Shown here one piece after another: positions 57,190 through 64,000 of a DNA stretch of 64,000 nucleotides. Source of the DNA: Cycas panzhihuaensis (lineage: Eukaryota > Cycadophyta). The DNA is taken from contig CM041465.1 of assembly GCA_023213395.1 (NCBI GenBank), positions 200,019,741 to 200,083,740 of the forward strand. The letters run 5' to 3'. The translations under genes were made by a program, and so were the position numbers. The notes under the pieces were generated by a model, which saw only the letters and a list, made by a program, of their open reading frames with translations, ran no database searches and had not been told where the DNA came from. Each line of letters starts with the position of its first letter. The first letter of the stretch is position 1.

Positions 57190-60100
57190 ATAATTCTCAT
57201 CATTCTCTAATCACTTTTGCATCAACTTTTTCAGCACCAACCACTCAACTAGCTTTGTAGATTCTTAATTTAGGTGCTTCCCATCATATGATGAGACACC
57301 AAGAATATCTTGCTTCATATCAGTCCGATTCAAACCCTGAAGAAGAAATATCTTTTAGGAGTGGAACCTAATTGAAAGTTAAAGGAATAGGTGATGTTGC
57401 TTTAAAAGATGGTTCAGTTAAGGATATATTATATGTTCTTGGCTTATTACATAGTCTCCTTTTAGTATATAAAATTTTCTAGAGAGATCTTATTGTAGAA
57501 TTTTGGAAAGATAAATTTATTATCAAACAAATTTAAATCAATTGCCTCAGGACCTGTAGATCACAAAATAGGTCTTTATAGCTTAATAAATCTCTAGCAT
57601 TCTAAAACAAAAACTTTTAGTATCTTTATCACTAAATCTGACCCAGTTAGTAAGCTTTGGCATGCTCAATTTAGTCATACAAGTTATGGAAAACTCTAGT
57701 ACCTAAGTAAGAATGATATAGTTCATGGTTTACCTGCATTAAAAATTGTCTATGGTGTTTCTGAAGCCTATGTCATAAGCAAATAACACATGGACCCTTT
57801 CCTAAATCATAATACCTTTTAAGCAAAGGCTCAGCTTGAACTTATTCATTCTGATATATGCGGTCCATTCCAAGTACCTTTGTACTCTAGAAATAGATAT
57901 TTTGTCATATTTATCGATGATTTCTCTATAAAATACTAGGTATATATGTTAAAATAAGAAGTCAAGTATTTGATATTTTTGTTGAATTCAAAACCTTAGT
58001 TAAAAACCAAACAAACTCTAAAATCAAAATTTTTAGAACAGATAATATTAAGGAATACTTAAGCAACAATTTTACTAATTACTACAAAACATATGGAATA
58101 CAATTCCAACATTCTGTAGCATATACTCCTCAACAAAAATGTATTGTTGAATGCAAAAATTATATACTTGTTGAGATGACTAGATGCATGTTACATGAAA
58201 AAGGTCTTGATTTAAAGTTGTGGGAAAAAGCTATTACTTGCTTTAATTATTTATTAAATTGCTTACCATGAAAATCTCTACAAAATATTATGCTAAAACA
58301 AAAATAGTATGGGGTTAAACCTTTTATTAAATATTTAAGAATATTTAGCAACATTTCCTCGGGGCATGTTCCCAAAGAAAAATGACAAAAACTTGATCCT
58401 AAAAGTTTCAAATATATCTTTGTTGGTTACAATGAAGAAAACAAAGCTTACAAACTTCTAAATCCAACCACACATAATATTTCAATATTGTATGATGTTA
58501 TATTTAACCAAGAAGGTTCTTCATAAAAAAACTTCTTATGTCAAACTACCAGTTAAAAATTTGTTGACTAATACTCACTTGATTAATCCTAGTGATATAC
58601 AAGCTAATCCTGAATTAATTGAGTCCTTATCTACTCAAGTTCAAAACTAGACTTTAAAAGAATCAACCACCTATATTTCATCTAGTCAACTTACTTTACC
58701 AAAACATCAATCCAATACTAGTAAACAACCCATTTGGGCTTAGAAACCTCTTTCTGATACTAGTTCTAATGTTGATAATCCTTTGGATACTATAAGAACT
58801 TATTCCCAAAAGCTTCAAGCCAACTTTGCTCTAATGGCCAAAGTCATGGCTAGTGATGATCCTAAAATTTTTAAACAATCAAGTAACAATCCCACATGGC
58901 AACAAGCTATGCAAGTTGAAATAAATGCTCTTAAAAAGAAACCAACTTGGGATTTAGTTACTCTACCTCCTAGAAAGAATGTGATAGATTGTAAATGGGT
59001 TTATCGAACTAAGTTTAACTCTGAGGAAGTAGTTGAAAAATACAAAGCTCATTTAGTAGTAAAAGGTTTCTCACAAATTGATGGTATTGATTATACTGAA
59101 ACATTTACTTGAGTAGCTAAAATAAATATAATTAAAACCATCATAGCTCTAGCAATAAAATTTGGTTAGGAAATTCATCAAATGGATGTTAAGAGCACCT
59201 TCTTAAATGGTGATCTTAAAGAAGAAATCTACATGAATCAACCTCTTAGATTTGTTTATAATCCTAATCTTATTTATAAATTAAGAAAATCTATTTATGG
59301 TTTAAAACAAGCTCCTTGAGCTTGGTACACAAAGATAGATAATTATCTTATATAAAATGGATATACTAAATGTATTAGTGATCCTAATCTCTACTTCAGA
59401 TGTAAAAATAATAATATTACCATCTTAATTAGTTGTATAGATGATATAATCATTACTGGGTCCTTACTCTCTAGTATTCATCAATTAAAATCAATCTTAA
59501 TAAATAAATTTGAAATGTATGACTTAGATCTTTTACACTAGTTTCTAAGATTACAAATTTGTCAAACTTATTCTAAAATAATGATATCTTAACCTAAATA
59601 TATTCTAGACTTAATCAAATAAGTTAATATAGAAAATGATAAATCAACTCTAAATCCTTTACAATTAAGTATTAAACTATCCACTAATTGTTCCACACCA
59701 CTTTCTGATCCTATGACATATTGATAACTCATAGGAAGTCTCATTTACCTAACTCACACCCATCCTAATATCGCTTATGCTATTATTTTATGCTCCAAAT
59801 ATATGAAAAAACCTCACGAGTCTCATTGGAAAGTAGCTAAATGGATTTTAAGATACTTGCAAGGTACAACATTCTATGGTCTAACCTACAATTCTTATAA
59901 GAATAACCTAAAATTAATAGGTTATATAGACTCAGATTAGGTAGGAGATTATGATGACCATAAATGTACAACTGGTTATATTTTTTTTTCAGACTCTTCA
60001 CTAATTACTTGGTCTAATAAAAAGATACAAGCCTTAGCCTTATCTATAATTGAAGCTGAATATCGAGCTCTTGTTGAAGCCAACAAAGAATCACTCTGGA

Positions 60101-60405
60101 TTAAATCTATTTTAAATAAGCTTGGTTTATTTCCTAACTCATTCATTGAACTTTATATTAATAATCAAGGAGCCATATCTATTGCTACTAATCCTATTAT
60201 ATATTCATAGACAAAACATATTGAATTACATCAACATTTTATATATAATATTGTAAATGATGAAACTATTTATTTGTCTTATTATCCTACAGATGTGTAG
60301 ATTACAGATATCCTTATAAAGCCATTAACTAAAGTTAAGTTTTTAAATCTTAGAGATTTATTAAAGATTAAAGAAGTCTCCATTAAAGGGGAATCAATAT
60401 GCTAA
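57190..60405 (+). pseudogene. Copia-3 pol (PR, IN, RT, RNase H)
   Basis: Protease: ILNLGASHHMMRHQEYLASY (57265), with the D-S-G loop now N-L-G. Integrase: IFRTDNIKEYLSNNFTNYY (58028) and CIVECKNYILVEMTRCML (58140). RT: NVIDCKWVYRTKFNSEEVV (58978), HQMDVKSTFLNGDLKEEIYM (59176), KSIYGLKQAP and the catalytic CIDDIIITG (59435, Y-V to C-I). RNase H: YIDSD-stop-VGDYDDHKCTTGY (59925), SIIEAEYRALVEANKESLW, LYINNQGA, TKHIELHQHF and TDILIKPLTKVKF (60305). The piece 58783-59112 is uninterrupted. This is the best guide to Copia-1. Interruptions are mostly TAG and TGA at single positions. Confidence 0.92.
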
Positions 60406-60460
60406 AGTCTTCTTCATCTTCTATATCATATATTGTATAAAAGATAACATTAAAGAGGGA

Positions 60461-60499
60461 TACTAAAGTTATGTACTAACCTTATTTTTTATTATCTAG
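60461..60499 (+). repeat. Copia-3 3' LTR remnant (39 bp)
   Basis: TACTAAAGTTATGTACTAAC then CTTATTTTTTATTATCTAG matches the first 43 bp of 53817-54210. Confidence 0.82.
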
Positions 60500-61640
60500 C
60501 CCCTTTTATAAATCAAAATGGCTAAGGTGACTTTTGATGTAGCCTAATAGCCAAGTAGCTTAAATGTGTAGCTTGATCTATTGAGTCTCCATATACCATT
60601 TTGTTATCCCTTATGTCCTTTCACATTTTAACAGTTTTTAATTTTCCAAAACTAGTATAATCTTTATCTTTCTGTACCCACATGGGGTTTTCACAAATAG
60701 TATAGAGTGGAGACTTACTCTTATTCTTTTATATCCATAAGGGGTTTTCACGAATAGAATATAGTATGATGATCCTATTGCTATCTTCTTTGATCAGTCG
60801 AATATGGAGGCCCTAAGGCTGAGCTACCTTCAGCACTATTTAAACTTCACACTTTGTAGTAGTTTTATGAAGATATCAACCATTTTATCCATTGTGGAGG
60901 AGTATTTTAGTTGAATTATGCTATCATAAACTAGTTCTCTAATCCTATAGACTTTTGTACTAATATATTTGGTATGATCGTAAAATACATAATCTTTTTC
61001 CATGTGGATTCCTGATTGATTATCCACATGAAGGCTAGTAAGACTTGTTTAGGTGATGTTCAATGTTTCCAATAATTTTCTAAGCCATATTACCTCCTTG
61101 TTAGTCTTAGAAGTAGTAATATATTCAACTTTGGTAGTTGGATCAGTAACTACTTTATGTCATCTAAATCTTTATGATATTAGTGTTGTTCCAAGAAATG
61201 TTACATACCCACACATAGATCTTACTGTATCTTTATCTCTTACAAAGTCTAAGTATATGTATGTAGAAAGCTTAAATTCATTATTAGGTTCATATAACAA
61301 ACTAAATTTACTAGTTGTATTTAGGTATTTTAACACTTGAACTACAACCTATTAATGATTCTACTTAGGATTTGTTATAAATTATGCAAGAATGTTGATA
61401 GTGTGTGTAATATTTGGCTTTATATTGGTAGTATAGATGAGACTACCTATAAGTTTCCTATAGACTATTGTGTCTACCTCCCTAGTATCACTATCAATAG
61501 CCATTAAACCATTATTTTCTTTGTAGTCTATAAAAAAAAATAGAAAGTAAAAGAATGTAATATTTTGATCAATTGAAAATGCATGAGGAGTATGCAAAGA
61601 CGATTAAGGTAAATATAATTATTGGGGGGCATGATTAGGA
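60500..61640 (-). pseudogene. Copia-5 RNase H and RT end (- strand)
   Basis: Reading the - strand from 61640: EVDTIVYRKLIGSLIYTTNI (frame 61382-61597), then a Tyr/Asp-rich RNase H stretch, VDNQSGIHMEKDYVFYDHTK and YISTKVYRIRELVYDSIIQL (61027-60836). The last step is MVDIFIKLLQSVKFK. The 3' UTR contains the pair of hairpin-like GGGGTTTTCA boxes (60670-60768) also seen in Copia-2. It matches Copia-2 38900-39870 closely. Upstream pol is absent, so the element is truncated near 61640. Confidence 0.85.
60670..60768. repeat. 58-bp spaced pair in Copia-5 3' UTR
   Basis: Two boxes with CATGGGGTTTTCACAAATAG and AAGGGGTTTTCACGAATAG, the reverse complement of the Copia-2 pair at 39604-39699. Confidence 0.8.
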
Positions 61641-62416
61641 TTGTTTCAAACCATCCAGAGTTATTTCTACAATTCCTTACTACTTATTTTATCCCTTCAA
61701 GATGAACTATTCAAGATTAGAGATGCTTATAATTTTAAGTAGACTTTTAGATGAGGATAATGGGAGATATAAATGTTATTATAACTTGAATATACTATTA
61801 CCTAAGTTGCTTAGTACATAAGGAAAAATAGCTCTGAGAGTGATGTTCTCAGCTATAAGAGGAAGGATCTTCTACTGGTAAGCTTATATGGCTATGATTA
61901 ACAAAGGGCTCTAGAGATAACCTTGCTCATACAAACTTAGACTTAGATGAAGGTTCATGCATCAAGCATATGACTGAGATTTAAAAGTAAGGATATAATG
62001 GCATAGAGTAAGGACAAGAAGAGGATAGAAGCCCTTTTTTAAGAAGAAAATGATGATATGCCTCAAACCAAATGCTATGACTAGACAATCTCTCCAAAAT
62101 TTTAACATGACTACATAAACAAGCTCAAGTGTATGTGTAAAAAGATGTCTTACTTGTTACAAAGTTATCTTACTTGTTACATAAGTATATATCGAATATG
62201 GCCCCAAATATAAATCGATCATGTAAATGAGAGATTCAAATAATGTAAATGATAAACTAAACTAGTTAAGGATGTATGTATACCAGTAATACATTTATCA
62301 AACTCCTCACAATATCTTCTATATCTTTGATTAAGATTCTTGAATACCTTATCCAACTTGGCTTCTAAATGATAACCTCTACAACTAGGGAAGATGGCCC
62401 TAAATGCCTTAATAGA
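61641..62416. other. Unassigned DNA, perhaps leader of a - strand LTR element
   Basis: Lies next to a primer-binding site on its right. No gag or pol motif recognised in either direction. Confidence 0.4.
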
Positions 62417-62428
62417 GCTCTAATACCA
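62417..62428 (-). other. Primer-binding site of a - strand LTR element
   Basis: The - strand reads TGGTATTAGAGC, one change from the Met-tRNA type site, 2 bp from the LTR at 62431. Confidence 0.8.
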
Positions 62429-62430
62429 AA

Positions 62431-62759
62431 TGATGGAATTAGGGGACAAAGAAAACAAAATGAAAATGCAGAAAGAGTAAACCATCAATCCTATAAGAGT
62501 GGTGGTGTTGATGAATACCAAGGTATTTGGAACCTATAAATAAGTAAGTGGGACTTGAGTGAGATATGGAAAACCATTTAAGGTCCATTACTAACTAGCA
62601 TTGACAAATGCCAGATAAACTATTTCCAAGATTTAATAAAGTGTGGCTAAGTTCTGACATAGTGCCACCATGATATCTCCATCAATCTTAGGTTATCACC
62701 CCAATTTGGGTAATCGACCCAAGGCAGATATGAGCCCTAATATGGGCACTATTCCAACA
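62431..62759 (-). repeat. Probable 5' LTR of a - strand element
   Basis: 329 bp; on the - strand it starts TGTTGGAATAGTGCCC and ends CTAATTCCATCA next to the primer-binding site. No partner in the window was found. Confidence 0.7.
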
Positions 62760-63383
62760 TGTATTAAGTACCTCATAGTAGAGGGTAAAGGTGACTTTAG
62801 CTTTTGTCTCTTATATGTTTTCATTAAATATTATTAATTGAAGATACTTCTCATTGGTGAATTTCAAATATGGTTACTTTAATACTTTCCATAGAAAATA
62901 ATAACCTCCTAAATAAAAGGATCATATCTTATAGGCTTTGAGTACTTTCTACAACTTCTTTCTCTTATAAAATTATTCCTCATGAGCTCACAATTTTCCA
63001 TCTCATAAGACTTTAACACAATAAGTTTCTTGTGTTCTACTTTCTCTCTACTCATGAAGTTTACATGTACTTCATTGTTTGGGCCCTTATAAGTTTAGAT
63101 TTTAAGGATCCAACTTATCCTTGTGTAGGGTTCAAGTCAGTCTTGTAGTATTCTCAAATAAGTTAACTTATAAGATACATTGTTAGCCTTATGATTACTC
63201 CTTATAGGGTCATAATTCTTACCCTTGTGAGGAGTTAATTTTGTGTGTGCTTGAGTAAGGTATGAGCTATTTATAATTAAATATACTATAACTAATCTTA
63301 TTAACTATCTATTTAGATATCTTCATGACTCTCACAAGTTATAGTTTATTGACCTCCATAAGCTTTATGCATTATATCTTTCC
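62760..63383. other. Unassigned AT-rich DNA
   Basis: No gene or repeat with a clear boundary; short CTCAT/TATAAG-rich phrases only. Confidence 0.4.
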
Positions 63384-64000
63384 TTCTTTGTAACAATTAT
63401 TTGTATAGCTTTTCAACTCATGTACACATCTTGTAAACTACTCTCTCTCTAAATCTATGAGCCTCATATTTCTTATATTTTCTTAGCTTATAAGGTTTAT
63501 TTATATCTCACATTCTTCAAGTCTTCATAAGTGCAGGCCTTATGATATAGGTCTAACTTTGCATAAAATCATAAATGATGAACCTATAAATATAGAAAAA
63601 ATGCACACACTTGATGGAAAAATAGACAACCAACTTGTTTATTAAATAGTTAAATGTACACATATATAACTCATGGTTTTAAGGTTGTTAATGGTTATTA
63701 TATAACCATTTAACTGCCCACTAAACACTCTTTAATTATAATTTATAATGACTCTTAAATTAAACATATGATCCTTATATTAAACATTATATTCCAACAC
63801 TTCTTTGTAACAATTATTTGTATAGCTTTTCAACTCATGTACGCACGTCTTATAAACTACTATCTCTCTAAATCTATGAGCCTCATATTTCTTATATTTT
63901 ATTAGCTTACAAGGTTTATTTATATCTCACATTCTTCAAGTCTTCATAAGTGCAAGTCTTATGATATAGGTCTAACTTTGCATAAAATCATGAATGATGA
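63384..64000. repeat. 417-bp direct duplication, continuing past the right edge
   Basis: 63384-63583 and 63801-64000 are near-identical over the 200 bp that is visible (both start TTCTTTGTAACAATTATTTG), much closer to each other than any LTR pair here. Unit length is 417 bp. The window ends inside the second copy. Confidence 0.9.

Larger units (their letters stand above)
53817..60499 (+). mobile_element. Copia-3: Ty1/copia element with truncated 3' LTR
   Basis: 5' LTR 53817-54210 (TGTTAATG...CTCCAACA), Met-tRNA primer-binding site at 54211, long leader, gag (about 56260-57180), pol to about 60405, and purine tract TAAAGAGGGA. The 3' LTR keeps only its first 39 bp (60461-60499, TACTAAAGTTATGTACTAACC). 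The join to Copia-5 sequence follows directly, so the target duplication cannot be checked and a deletion took the rest of the 3' LTR. Protein segments show it is the same family as Copia-1 and in better condition. Confidence 0.88.

Overview
The window looks like intergenic DNA from a large seed-plant nuclear genome. It is AT-rich and almost every recognisable coding trace belongs to a plant transposable element: Ty3/gypsy, Ty1/copia, gag-only LTR, TRIM or L1-type LINE with RNase H. I found no host gene, tRNA, rRNA or CRISPR. All elements are decayed. In the best-preserved frame (LINE ORF2, 46999-51102) stops dominate over frameshifts, and 15 of the 22 stops I counted by hand are TAG, as expected from deamination of methylated CAG/CTG sites. 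Old copies persisting in deep nests suggest a slowly purged, heavily methylated genome (a gymnosperm-like one is only a guess).

Layout, left to right. (1) 1 to about 19972: Gypsy-1 on the + strand, 5' end outside the window. Inside it are a 308-bp TRIM on the - strand (3591-3898, 5-bp target duplication AGGGT) and a complete 10.6-kb Gypsy-2 (7825-18433, duplication GTCTT, LTRs about 840 bp). (2) About 19975-43767: Copia-1 (+), split by Copia-2 (23222-40303, duplication TAGAT). Copia-2 is split by a gag-only element (26032-35609, duplication TTGAA), whose 5' LTR is split by Copia-4 (- strand, 26118-32489, duplication GTGCT). This is a four-level nest. The 3' LTR of Copia-1 (40461-43767) carries a TA simple-sequence tract of about 1.5 kb, in which LINE-A (40666-42126) sits with the head-to-head arrangement expected from twin priming. 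(3) 43768-53336: remains of a - strand chromovirus-like gypsy (Gypsy-3), split by LINE-B, a near full-length 6.5-kb LINE (44800-51334) with an imperfect 23-bp duplication. (4) 53337-61640: a - strand Copia-5 related to Copia-2, split by Copia-3 (53817-60499). (5) 61640-64000: unassigned repeat DNA, one - strand LTR with a primer-binding site (62417-62759), and a 417-bp direct duplication running off the right edge.

The most unusual feature is shared by Gypsy-1 and Gypsy-2. Besides the normal N-terminal gag, both have a second gag-like segment between protease and reverse transcriptase. Both also have a tandem-repeat block and an extra open frame after integrase. The architecture is gag - protease - gag-like - RT - RNase H - integrase - satellite-like repeats - 3' ORF. 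This is the best candidate for something not already described; it needs profile searches that cannot be run here.
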